DNA of 64,000 bases, from assembly GCA_035356615.1 (NCBI GenBank), contig DAOQSN010000016.1:1-64000 (forward strand), in the 5' to 3' direction. This document shows, in pieces, positions 24,751-33,330 of this stretch. Numbering within the stretch: the stretch's first letter is position 1; each line of letters opens with the position of its first letter. The translations under genes and the position numbers were made by a program. Below the pieces are notes generated by a model that saw only the letters and a list, made by a program, of their open reading frames with translations, had not been told where the DNA came from and searched no databases. This DNA comes from JAKQDH01 sp029558835. Lineage in GTDB: Bacteria; Planctomycetota; Phycisphaerae; UBA1845.

Positions 24751-25707
24751 TCAGCGCAGCCGCACCAGCAGGCGACGGTCAACGCCCAGGCGATTGAGCA
24801 CCGGGGCCGCGTCGCGCAGCCAGCGGCAGGCGTCGGTGTAGTACCCGGCCGTGGGACGCACACCCGGCGCCTCGGTCGCCCAGTAGGCGTTGAACCGGTG
24901 CATGAACAGCTCGCGCACGTACTTGCTGAACATGCTGGCCAGGGCGGTGGAGAAGTGGTGGGCTTCGCCGCCGCAGACGAAGCTCAGCTCCCAGGTTCGC
25001 CGCGACCCCCGGAGGCGATAGGCGCTGCGCTCCGGCGACTCGTCGAGAACCTGCATCTCGTGACCGGGGAAGCCCGTGGTCAGCGCCTCGCGGTAGTGGG
25101 TGCGGCCGCCGAGGCGGTCGGCGTAGATGTACACGGGCTCCGTCGGGGCGGCCGCCAGGATGCGGGCCACGATGCGCGTGACCGCGATCCACAGCACGAC
25201 GGCCTTGTTGTGGGTCAGTTCCGTGAGTCGGTTGTAGTCGCCCTCCAGCAGCGGCTCGCACCAGGCAGCCACTAAGGCTACCTCCTGCGTGGTGCAATTA
25301 CGGCGCAGGGCGTTGGCGCGCGTGGGGATGTCGCCGCCGTCGGGCACTACGGGGAGGGGGAAATCCGCTTTGGCATACCACGGATACGCCGGCAGCGCGT
25401 CGAGCGAGCCGGGGGCTAGGCGGCGCAGCAGGTCGTGCCAGGTTCGCGGCTGACCACTGTCGAGCGCGAGCATCCCCAGCACCGTGCGTTCGAGGGGGCC
25501 TAAGTCGCCGCCGCGGTAGACGGTCTTGCTGTCCGCGACGACCAGCGGTCGGTGGCGTCCGGGGCGCCGGCTGCAGGAGTCCTTCAGGACCTCCCACAGG
25601 CAGGCATCGGCGAGGCGATCGGGGACGCGAAAGGCCACGCCCGAGACCACCAACGGTCCCAGCAGGGGCCCGAACCCCGCTTCGTCGATGCCGGCGATGA
25701 TGGTCAT
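24751..25707 (-). CDS. RNase HII-like nuclease, divergent
   Basis: A 318-residue protein that starts IIAGIDEAGFGPLLGPLVVSGV, the RNase HII opening with the catalytic Asp-Glu pair (residues 7-8). ADSKTVY follows at about 58-64, matching the DSK motif, and IYADRLGGR near 195 supplies a later Asp. Relatives usually read DEAGRGPLAGPV; here the Arg is Phe, and the protein is about 100 residues longer than typical RNase HII. Removal of RNA from RNA-DNA hybrids is the expected activity, but the Arg loss and length suggest a separate branch. It starts at an ATG and no partner gene is coupled to it. Confidence 0.7.
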   Translation of the reverse strand: MTIIAGIDEAGFGPLLGPLVVSGVAFRVPDRLADACLWEVLKDSCSRRPGRHRPLVVADSKTVYRGGDLGPLERTVLGMLALDSGQPRTWHDLLRRLAPGSLDALPAYPWYAKADFPLPVVPDGGDIPTRANALRRNCTTQEVALVAAWCEPLLEGDYNRLTELTHNKAVVLWIAVTRIVARILAAAPTEPVYIYADRLGGRTHYREALTTGFPGHEMQVLDESPERSAYRLRGSRRTWELSFVCGGEAHHFSTALASMFSKYVRELFMHRFNAYWATEAPGVRPTAGYYTDACRWLRDAAPVLNRLGVDRRLLVRLR

Positions 25708-26230
25708 GACGTGTCCTGTGTGCGCCGCCGGGAGCGCTCACGCGTCCGCCGGGCCCGCGCGGGCCGTGCCGGCAGTCGTTTCGAGCCGCTCAAACCGCCG
25801 TAGCTTACGCCCACTGGTACCGGACAGCCAAGCCGGCCACAGGCGGGACACCCGTGCGTGTTTAGCGTGGGTGCCATGCCCTCACCCGCCGCCGGCGGGG
25901 GTGGGCATGTGCTGCGGCACGCAGAGGCGTGCTTACCCGCGACCGGAGTCGCGGGTAAGCACGGCACCCACAACGCCAAGACGCTAAACACCTACGGACG
26001 CCGGTGACTACCGGGCGACCCAGGGGGAGGTGTGACGCAACGGCGGGGCGGTGGGTGGGGCGGCGGCGGGTTATCGCACCCGCGCCGGCTCTCCGGCCCA
26101 GAGCAGGGGGCCAATGTCCCAGAACCCCGACCTGCTGGTCGCGTGAAGCCGACGTGTCCAATGCGTCGTCCGGGTATCCGATACACCTGGAAACGTCGGG
26201 GCGCCGGCCCGTCCTACAGTGAGGCCCTGC
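25708..26230. repeat. Gap with a second full copy of repeat family A
   Basis: The copy at 25858-25991 (134 bp) has GTGTTTAGCGT and ACGCTAAACAC ends and the inner palindrome GCTTACCCGCGAC/GTCGCGGGTAAGC. The rest of the 523 bases shows no gene; small open frames here run through the repeat and are shadows. Confidence 0.7.
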
Positions 26231-29173
26231 TTGTACGCCAGCTTCTTCCATTTGGCGGCGATGCCGTTCGAGAACACGCCCGATCCGCGCTTCTTTTTCA
26301 CCACGGCCGAGCATGAAGAAGCGCTGGCGGCCCTGCGCTACGGCGTGACGCAGCGGCGCGGGATCACGCTGGTCACTGGCGCGCCGGGGAGCGGCAAGAC
26401 GCTGCTGGGCCGTCTACTGATGGAGAACCTGGGTGACCAAGCTCAGGCAGCCGCCATCGTCCACACGCCGCAGGATCCCCAGGACCTGCTGACTTCGCTG
26501 TGTCGCGAGCTCGGCGTTCGTTGCCGGGCGTCGCACTCGACGGGGGAGTTGGTTGCCCGCCTGGAGGCGTTCCTGCTGGAGCGTCACGATGAGCGGGTAA
26601 TCTGCGTGGCGATCGTGGACGAGGCCCAGAATCTGTCCGTGGAGCTGCTCGAACACCTGCGCATGCTGGCGAACCTGGAGGTGGACGAGGCCAAGCTGCT
26701 TCAAGTCGTGTTGCTCGCCCAACCGGAATTGACCGAAACGCTGCGCACCGGGCGACTGGACCAGTTCCGGCAGCGCATCTTCTGCGCGCGGGAACTGGGC
26801 CCGCTGGCGCGGGACCAGACACGCAACTACCTGCGGCACCGGCTGAAGGTGGCCGGGGCGGGCGACCTCGAACTCTTCAACGACGAGGCCGTCGATCTCA
26901 TTCACGACCAGGCCCGCGGGCTGCCGCGGATGATCAACCAGATCGCAGACAACGCCCTGCTGGTGGCCTTCGGCGCGGGTCGGCCACGCGTGGACCGCCA
27001 GACGGTGGCGGAGAGCCTTGACCAGATGATGCGGGTGCAGGTGGCGTCCGCGCCCTCGGCGCCGACGGCGCTTCCGGCGCCTGTGGCTCATCAGACGGCC
27101 GGGGTCGGAGTGCCGGCCGCGGGCACCACGGCCGACACCGCAGTGCCGCAAGCGCTGACCGTGGGCGTGCTCTCCGCGTGCCAGGCGGCCGTGCGCGAGG
27201 CGGAAGACCGCGCGCGGAACCTGCGCGAGCTGGATCGGGACGCCGGGCGCCGCTTGGGCGAGCTGTCACAGGCCGCCAGCGGGGCCGACACCACTGCACA
27301 CCGCCTGGAGGCCGTTCGACAGGACGCGGAGACGGCCGTCCGGCAGATTTGCACGCGTTCGGCGGAACTGACGGCCCTGCTGGAACGGAGCGCCACTTCG
27401 ATCACCGAGCTTCAGGCAACGCTGTCGCAGTTCCACAGCGAACAGGCAGCAGGCGAGCAGGCGTGGGCGGACAGCCGTCGAGCCGCCGTCGAGCAGTTCC
27501 GCGAGGAGACGGCCGCGGCCGGGGACGCCGCGGAGAAACTGAACGACGCCTGTCAGCGGGCGCTAACCGCCCGGGGCGAGGTCCAGGACCGGATCGAGGC
27601 CGCCGCTGCGCAGGTGCGGGAACTCGCGGAACGGTCCACCCGCTTGCAACAGGCGACGCAACAAGCCGAGGAGCTTGGAGAGCGAATCGACCAAGCAGCC
27701 GAGCAGGCCGATGCGGCCGCGCACCGGGCCGAGCGAACAGCCACTCACGCGGAGCAGGCAGCCACTCAGGCGGAGCAGGCGGTACCGCAGGTCGGGCAAG
27801 CCATCGAGCGGGCAGACCTAGCGGCGCAGCACCTGGCGCGTTGCGCCGCCGAGGCCCAGGCAGCCGCGCGGCGGACCGAGGAACACGAGAGCAGCCTGCG
27901 GACGGCCTGCGGGCAAGCCCAGGAGGCGGAGGCACGCCTGCTGGAGCAGGCCGGCAAGCTGACGCAGCAGACTGCGGAAGCCGACCGGCACGGTCGGGAG
28001 CTGCGCGAGGCGCTGCACGAGACGACTGCCGCCCGCGAGGCCTGCCAGGAAGCGGCCCGGCTGGTGAAAGACCGCTGCCGCAACGCCCAACGACAGGCAG
28101 CCCAACTGCACGAGGCAGCCCAGGAGGCGGGCGAGCGCGTACAGCATTTGGAGACCGCCGCGCAGCAGGCTGCCGCGGCCCAGCAGCGGTGGGCGGCCGG
28201 CAGCGCGCAGCTTCTCGAACACGTAGCTCAGCTTGACGTTCGCCTCGAAGGGGCCGGACAGTGGCTCGAACGGATGGAGACAGCCCAGAGGAAGAGTGAG
28301 GCCCGGACCGAGCGGCTCTCCGAACTCTGCCAGCAGGCGAGCAGCGGGGAACGAGACCTCAATACTGTTCTCGAACGGCTCGAACGGCAGGTGGTTGCCG
28401 CCGACGCTCGGCAGGAGACCCTCGCTGAGCAGGTACGGCAGGGCGTCCAGGGTACGCGCGATCTGCATGCGCTGCTGAGCCGGATGGAACAAGCGACGCG
28501 GCAGGGTGCAAGCGTGCAGACGGCTTTGGAATCCCGTCTGGACGACGCGGAGCGCCGCGCGGAGCGTCTCGAACACGCTCAGACAGAAGCCGAAGCGGGC
28601 GCCCGGGCGGTGGACGCGGCCGCGGCGACCGCCCGGCCGGTCGCCGACCAGCTCGTCCGTTTCCAGGAACAGCTCGGCGCTGAACAGCAGGCACTGAACG
28701 ACAGCCTGACCCGCGCCGACGCCCTGCGGAGCGACCTTGCCCGACGGCAGGAGACCCTGACGGAAGTCGTGGGGCAGGGGCAATCCGCGTTGTCCGCCAC
28801 GCGGGAGCTGGCGGCCACGGTGAGCGCCGAGCGGGCCCGCGTCGAGGCGCTTATGGAGCACGTCAAGCGGGTGAGCACCTGGCTGGCCGACGCCGGCGAG
28901 ACCATCCTGCGTCAGGCCGAGCGTGCCATCCTGCGGACGGAAGAGGCCCGTCAGATGTTGCTGGCGACGGTGCAGGAGGCAGACGAGTGGCGTGCGCGTG
29001 CCCGGGCGCAGGTTCGCTCCTCGACCCAACAGAGCGCCGCCAGCGCCCTCGAGGCGGCCGAGTTGCCGCAACTGGCCCAAGTCCTGCGTCGGATCGCCGG
29101 CGACGAGGTATCGCTGAGTACACCGGAAGACATCCGTGCCCCGGACTCCAGCCATGCACAGGAGCCGGTCTGA
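26231..29173 (+). CDS. ExeA-type AAA ATPase fused to a long coiled coil
   Basis: A 980-residue protein. TTG at 26231 gives MYASFFHLAAMPFENTPDPRFFF, the usual ExeA opening, with GAGG six bases upstream; the GTG 12 bases earlier is less likely. The AAA domain spans about 1-280, with Walker A GAPGSGKT at 50-57 and Walker B IVDEAQNL around 130. After an Ala/Pro/Thr linker at about 268-310, residues to about 960 are Ala/Glu/Gln/Arg-rich, with dense heptads and few Pro, so a very long coiled coil is expected. Relatives of the ATPase act in type II secretion (ExeA) or transposition; none with this tail is known to me. The next gene, a two-helix membrane protein, follows on the same strand. Confidence 0.82.
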   Translation: MYASFFHLAAMPFENTPDPRFFFTTAEHEEALAALRYGVTQRRGITLVTGAPGSGKTLLGRLLMENLGDQAQAAAIVHTPQDPQDLLTSLCRELGVRCRASHSTGELVARLEAFLLERHDERVICVAIVDEAQNLSVELLEHLRMLANLEVDEAKLLQVVLLAQPELTETLRTGRLDQFRQRIFCARELGPLARDQTRNYLRHRLKVAGAGDLELFNDEAVDLIHDQARGLPRMINQIADNALLVAFGAGRPRVDRQTVAESLDQMMRVQVASAPSAPTALPAPVAHQTAGVGVPAAGTTADTAVPQALTVGVLSACQAAVREAEDRARNLRELDRDAGRRLGELSQAASGADTTAHRLEAVRQDAETAVRQICTRSAELTALLERSATSITELQATLSQFHSEQAAGEQAWADSRRAAVEQFREETAAAGDAAEKLNDACQRALTARGEVQDRIEAAAAQVRELAERSTRLQQATQQAEELGERIDQAAEQADAAAHRAERTATHAEQAATQAEQAVPQVGQAIERADLAAQHLARCAAEAQAAARRTEEHESSLRTACGQAQEAEARLLEQAGKLTQQTAEADRHGRELREALHETTAAREACQEAARLVKDRCRNAQRQAAQLHEAAQEAGERVQHLETAAQQAAAAQQRWAAGSAQLLEHVAQLDVRLEGAGQWLERMETAQRKSEARTERLSELCQQASSGERDLNTVLERLERQVVAADARQETLAEQVRQGVQGTRDLHALLSRMEQATRQGASVQTALESRLDDAERRAERLEHAQTEAEAGARAVDAAAATARPVADQLVRFQEQLGAEQQALNDSLTRADALRSDLARRQETLTEVVGQGQSALSATRELAATVSAERARVEALMEHVKRVSTWLADAGETILRQAERAILRTEEARQMLLATVQEADEWRARARAQVRSSTQQSAASALEAAELPQLAQVLRRIAGDEVSLSTPEDIRAPDSSHAQEPV

Positions 29174-29282
29174 GCACCGCTCCGGACGGCAACGTCACCA
29201 TCACTCGGCGCCAGTTCCGCGCGGTGCCGGCCACCATCGGTCTCATCACCGTCCGCGTCGTCCCTCGCCCGACGAGGGCAAA

Positions 29283-29912
29283 GTGGTGGCGGTGCTGTCG
29301 CTGGCGCTGCTGAGCGTGGCGCTGCTGACGTTCCTGCTGGTGTTCACGCTGTTCATGGGGCGGATCGGCAACTACGCGTTGCTGGTTTTCGCGCCCGTCG
29401 CCGTTCTGGCCGTGCTGGTGAGCGTCAGCTCCGGCCGGGCGGCCGGACGCAAGCGCGAGCGTGCCCAAGCCGCGCCCGGTCATGCCCCTGAGGCGCCGCT
29501 GGGCGGCGTATGGGAAGGCACCGCGCGCCTGTGGCCGGGCACGCCGGACAAGGTGCTACGCCTGCTGCCGGTCCGCATGCGTCTGGGCGGCCGGCCGCTC
29601 GAAGCAGAGCTGCTGCCTTGCGTCGGCCGCCAGGACCGTGAACACATCACCGCCATCGACCTGCTCGAATACGACCCGACGCACCGCCACCTAAACTTGA
29701 GTGTCACGGTGGATCAGTTCGACCACCACGAGACCTTCACCGCCCGCCTGCGCCGCCCCGCCGGTGCCCCCGGCGTCCTCGTTCCCGACGACGACACCGA
29801 ACTGTTCACGCTCGAGCTGCACCGTCTGCCGACACGAACGACCCGGCGGACGGGTGCACCACGGAGACACGGGGGACACGGAGAGGACGGAGTCTGTTCC
29901 GGTGATCTTTGA
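29283..29912 (+). CDS. Membrane protein of unknown function
   Basis: A protein of about 209 residues. Two adjacent hydrophobic helices (VAVLSLALLSVALLTFLLVF, then NYALLVFAPVAVLAVLVSV) precede a soluble domain of about 130 residues, with GVWEGTARLWPGTPDKVLRLLPVRMRLGG and a later DDTELFTLELHRL. GTG at 29283, with GAGGG just upstream, is the likely start; another GTG lies three bases on. Its last 25 residues are encoded by an ACGGAGACACGGG-type repeat that is common in intergenic DNA, so the natural stop may have been overrun. It probably works with the ATPase 110 bases upstream. Confidence 0.6.
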   Translation: MVAVLSLALLSVALLTFLLVFTLFMGRIGNYALLVFAPVAVLAVLVSVSSGRAAGRKRERAQAAPGHAPEAPLGGVWEGTARLWPGTPDKVLRLLPVRMRLGGRPLEAELLPCVGRQDREHITAIDLLEYDPTHRHLNLSVTVDQFDHHETFTARLRRPAGAPGVLVPDDDTELFTLELHRLPTRTTRRTGAPRRHGGHGEDGVCSGDL

Positions 29913-30286
29913 GTGGGCCGGAGCAGGCGGCGCTCGTGTCGCGGCGACCTTGGGCAAGGCGCGCCAGGAGTCTGCGATACAACGGCTCTCTCACGAGCAG
30001 ACGGCAACGGGAAGCAGGCCCGCAGCGTCGTAACGCTCCCCCTCACCCTGCCCTCTCGCCCAAGGGGTCAGGTTGGACGCTCCAAGCCGGCTCCCTCTCC
30101 GGTCCGTGTCCTCGGTCGCTCCGTGGTGCCTCACCCCCGACGGCCCTCGCTCGTCCTCCGGACGAAAGAAGAGAAAGGCAGCGGTGCAGCCCCCAGGGCC
30201 TGGAAGGCCCTGGCAACGCTCGCGCGCCCTCCGGGCGGAAGAAGACGCTCACCCTGTGAAGCGAAGCACTCTCCTTCGCACGCGCG
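29913..30286. repeat. Gap with repeat families C and E
   Basis: Convergent gene ends flank this region. A CCCTCACCCTGCCCTCTCGC segment lies near 30042. From 30150 to 30255 is a family E unit: CCTCCGGACGAAAGAAGAG, then CAGGGCCTGGAAGGCCCTGG, then GCCCTCCGGGCGG. Similar units lie at 45660-45775, 45915-46020 (inverted) and 55135-55245. No gene is seen. Confidence 0.6.
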
Positions 30287-31534
30287 TCACACCTTGCGCA
30301 GCAGGTGGCCAAGCTTCTCTTTCTTCGTCTTCAGGTAGAAGCTGTTGGCTTCATTGGGTGGGATCTCAAGAGGAATCTGCTCGACGATCTTGACGCCGTA
30401 GACTTCGAGCCGGCTGACCTTCTTGGGGTTGTTGGTGAGGATGCGCAGTTGCCGCAGGCCCAGGTCGCGGATGATCTGGGCGCCGACGCCGTAGTCGCGC
30501 CGGTCGGCGGGCAGGCCCAGGTGTTCGTTGGCCTCGACGGTGTCCAACCCCTGGTCCTGCAAGTGATACGCGCGCAGCTTGTCGCGCAGGCCGATGCCGC
30601 GCCCTTCCTGGCGCAGATAGAGGACCGCGCCCTTGCCGACCTGCTGGATCATCTGCATCGACACGTCGAGCTGCTCGGCGCAATCACAGCGGATCGAGTG
30701 AAACACGTGTCCCGTCATGCACTCCGACTCGACGCGGACCAGCACCGGCTCCTCGTGGACGAGAGACTGACCGGCAGTATCCAACTCACCCACGCCGCCG
30801 CAGCACAGGGCCAGGTGCGGTTCCGCGTCCACCGGGCAGTGGTAGGAGATCAGCGTGAACTCCCCGAAACGCGTGGGCAAGCGCGTGGTCGCACCGCGGG
30901 TCACGAATGACTCCCGTCGCATGCGATACTCGATGACGTCGGCCACAGTGTACATGCGCAGGCCGTGCTGGGCGCAGAAGCGGGCCAGATCGGGCACCCG
31001 GGCCATGGTGCCGTCGTCGTTCATGATCTCGATCAGGGCGGCCGCGGGCTGCAGCCCGGCCAGCCGCGCCAGATCGACCGAACCCTCCGTCTGCCCCGCC
31101 CGCACGAGCACGCCGCCGTCCACGGCCATCAGGGGGTTGATGTGTCCGGGGCGGGTCAGGTCTCCGGGGCGGGTGCCCTCGGCGCAGGCGACCTCGATCG
31201 TCTTCGCCCGGTCAAACGTGGACACGCCGGTGCTCGTTCCGAAGCGGCAGTGGGCGTCGATCGTGACGGTGAACGCGGTCCCGAAGCGCGTCGTATTGAC
31301 GGGCGTCTGCAACTGCAAGTTGAGCTCCTCGCAGCGCCCGCGCGTCAGGGCCAGGCAGAGCACGCCCCGCCCGTGCTTGAGCATGAAGTTGATGGCCTCG
31401 GGGGTGACCTTCTCGGCGGCCATCACCAGGTCGCCCTCATTCTCGCGATTCTCGTCATCGACCAGGACGACGTGCCGCCCCGCCCGCAGGTCGTCCAGCG
31501 CTTGTTCCACCGGTGCAAAGGGTCCGTGTTGCAT
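30287..31534 (-). CDS. ribBA: Bifunctional DHBP synthase / GTP cyclohydrolase II
   Basis: A 415-residue riboflavin-synthesis enzyme. The N-terminal half makes 3,4-dihydroxy-2-butanone 4-phosphate from ribulose 5-phosphate (acidic loop DDENRENEGDL at 26-36, GRGVLCLAL, TRPGHINPL). The C-terminal half opens GTP, with zinc cysteines in CMTGHVFHSIRCDC, the RQEGRGIGL motif and the TNNPKKV tail. Both halves look complete. ATG lies nine bases after the pgsA stop, so the two genes are one operon. No FMN riboswitch was recognised upstream. Confidence 0.96.
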   Translation of the reverse strand: MQHGPFAPVEQALDDLRAGRHVVLVDDENRENEGDLVMAAEKVTPEAINFMLKHGRGVLCLALTRGRCEELNLQLQTPVNTTRFGTAFTVTIDAHCRFGTSTGVSTFDRAKTIEVACAEGTRPGDLTRPGHINPLMAVDGGVLVRAGQTEGSVDLARLAGLQPAAALIEIMNDDGTMARVPDLARFCAQHGLRMYTVADVIEYRMRRESFVTRGATTRLPTRFGEFTLISYHCPVDAEPHLALCCGGVGELDTAGQSLVHEEPVLVRVESECMTGHVFHSIRCDCAEQLDVSMQMIQQVGKGAVLYLRQEGRGIGLRDKLRAYHLQDQGLDTVEANEHLGLPADRRDYGVGAQIIRDLGLRQLRILTNNPKKVSRLEVYGVKIVEQIPLEIPPNEANSFYLKTKKEKLGHLLRKV

Positions 31535-31543
31535 GGATTTCCG

Positions 31544-32137
31544 TCATTTCCCCGCCGGCGGCGTCGTCGCGGCAAACCGGGTCCCCAGCCGCAGGTAGTC
31601 CAGGGTCGCCACCACCGCCAGCGTGCTCGCCAGCCAGTACAAAGGCACCAGGCAGCACTGCAAGACCGGTGCCAGGTCCGGCGCCAGCAGCGTCCAGCCG
31701 ACCATTACCAATTGTACCAAGGTACACAGCTTGCCCCAAATCCGCGGCCGGATCAGGAACCGGTTGGTCGCCAGGTAGACGACCGCGAAGCCCAGCACGA
31801 CCAGAATGTCCTTGCTGACGGCGATCACCGGCACCCAACTCGGCAGCCGGAAACCGCGGACCGAGCCCTCTTCCGTCGCCAGGATGACCACCGCACAGAT
31901 GACCAGCAGCTTGTCGGCGATGGGGTCCAGGAAACGGCCCAGCGGCGTCTCCTCCTTCAGCCACCGGGCCAGGAAGCCGTCCACCGCGTCGCTGACGCCC
32001 ATGAGTACGAACAGCACCAGCGTCACGTATCGAATGCCGGGCCAGCCCATGTTCAGGTTCAGCAGGCAGATCACCAGCGGCACCACCAGCAGAATCCGGG
32101 CGAGTGTGACGCGATTGGGCCAGTTGAGCCAACTCAT
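31544..32137 (-). CDS. pgsA: CDP-alcohol phosphatidyltransferase (PgsA-like)
   Basis: A 197-residue membrane enzyme with the complete CDP-alcohol phosphotransferase motif, read as DAVDGFLAR, then G and FLDPIAD at the correct spacing, and about five membrane helices. It most likely makes phosphatidylglycerol phosphate from CDP-diacylglycerol and glycerol 3-phosphate. NWPNRVTLARILLVVPLV at the N-terminus is typical of PgsA. The ATG at 32137 has AGGAAGG upstream. It is followed directly by ribBA. Confidence 0.92.
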   Translation of the reverse strand: MSWLNWPNRVTLARILLVVPLVICLLNLNMGWPGIRYVTLVLFVLMGVSDAVDGFLARWLKEETPLGRFLDPIADKLLVICAVVILATEEGSVRGFRLPSWVPVIAVSKDILVVLGFAVVYLATNRFLIRPRIWGKLCTLVQLVMVGWTLLAPDLAPVLQCCLVPLYWLASTLAVVATLDYLRLGTRFAATTPPAGK

Positions 32138-32320
32138 GGCACCTTCCTTTTCCTGGGGTGGCGACCCGCACGCCGGGGGTGCCATGCTTTCCCGCGACAG
32201 CAGTCGCGGGTAAGCATGCTCTGGTGTCCGACCACATGCCCACCCCCGCCCGTGGCGGGTGAGGGCATGGCACCCACGCTCAGCACATCCGTACGGCGCC
32301 CACTTCGCCAGCGCACCTGT
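32138..32320. repeat. Inverted partial copy of repeat family A
   Basis: From about 32180 to 32290 the family A interior appears in the opposite orientation: GTGCCATGCTTTCCCGCGAC, GTCGCGGGTAAGCATGC, then CCCACCCCCGCC and GGCGGGTGAGGGCATGGCAC. The terminal TGTTTAGCGT boxes are decayed (CACGCTCAGCACA). It separates the alcohol dehydrogenase gene from pgsA. Confidence 0.7.
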
Positions 32321-33322
32321 TCACGCCACGGTCAGCACGGCCGCCCCGCTGAGGGCGCTGGTCTTGACCGCCAGCAACGCCTCGTTCGCCTGTTCCAATG
32401 CAAACGCGGTGACCTCGGTTCGGATCGGGACGCCGGCGGCCAGGGCGAGCAGTCCCTCACCGTCCCGGCGCGTGGCGTTGGCCACGCTGCGCAGCACGTT
32501 CTCCCGATACAGGTGGCGAGCGTAGTCCAGCGGCGGGATCTCGCTCATGTGAATGCCCGCCAGGGCCAGGGTGCCGCCGGGTGCCAGCAACGCGAGCGCC
32601 TCCGGAACAAGCTGCCCGGCCGGGGCGAACATGATCGAGGCGTGCATCTTCGCCCCGGGGTCATCCCGGCTGGTGCCGGCCCAGGCCGCGCCCAGCTTCC
32701 GTGCCAGCACCTGGTTGCCGGCGCTGCGCGTGAACACATACACTTCGCAACCCCAATGTCGCGCGACCTGGATCGCCACGTGGGCGGAGGCGCCGAAACC
32801 GTACAAACCCAGGCGTTGCCCGCCCTGGATGCCGCTGAGACGCAGGGCGCGATAGCCGATGATCCCGCCGCACAGCAGCGGGGCAGCCTGGAGGTCCGGG
32901 AAACTCGCCGGGATTCGATACGCAAACGCCGCCGGCACGCATACGTACTGGGCGTATCCGCCGTCGACGCTCCAGCCGGTGAACCGCGCCGACGGACAGA
33001 GGTTCTCCCGCTCGCTGTGACAGTACGCGCACGTTCCGCAGGTCTCCTGCAGCCAGGCGATGCCCACGCGCTCGCCCACGCGGACGTCATGCACCTGCGG
33101 ACCGCGGTCCACGACCGGTCCGACCGCCTGATGCCCAGGAATGACCGGCAGCCGGGGCAGGGGCAAGTCACCCTCCGCCTCGTGCAGGTCGGTATGACAC
33201 ACACCGCAGACGCTCACGCGCACCAGCAGGTCAGCCGGCCCGGGCACCGGCAGCGGCGCGTCGACAAGCTGCAGCGGACGCTGCGCAATCGGCCCGGGTT
33301 TCGTCAGTTGCATGGCCAGCAT
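32321..33322 (-). CDS. Zinc-dependent alcohol dehydrogenase family protein
   Basis: A 333-residue medium-chain dehydrogenase. Catalytic zinc ligands are in CGVCHTD (about residue 40) and PGHQ; the structural zinc site CGTCAYCHSERENLC is complete. The NAD(P) loop is LYGFGASAHVA, replacing the usual GLGGLG. The full-length pattern matches the subgroup with the LLCGGIIGYRAL segment. The start MLAMQ at 33322 is nine bases past the stop of the ABC transporter gene and has GGGG upstream, so it is probably translated from the same transcript. The substrate cannot be read from the sequence. Confidence 0.88.
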   Translation of the reverse strand: MLAMQLTKPGPIAQRPLQLVDAPLPVPGPADLLVRVSVCGVCHTDLHEAEGDLPLPRLPVIPGHQAVGPVVDRGPQVHDVRVGERVGIAWLQETCGTCAYCHSERENLCPSARFTGWSVDGGYAQYVCVPAAFAYRIPASFPDLQAAPLLCGGIIGYRALRLSGIQGGQRLGLYGFGASAHVAIQVARHWGCEVYVFTRSAGNQVLARKLGAAWAGTSRDDPGAKMHASIMFAPAGQLVPEALALLAPGGTLALAGIHMSEIPPLDYARHLYRENVLRSVANATRRDGEGLLALAAGVPIRTEVTAFALEQANEALLAVKTSALSGAAVLTVA

Positions 33323-33330
33323 GGGTGCCC

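Noticed and set aside
30287..32330. FMN riboswitch ahead of ribBA
   Set aside because: No conserved RFN-type blocks were seen upstream of ribBA or of the operon start.
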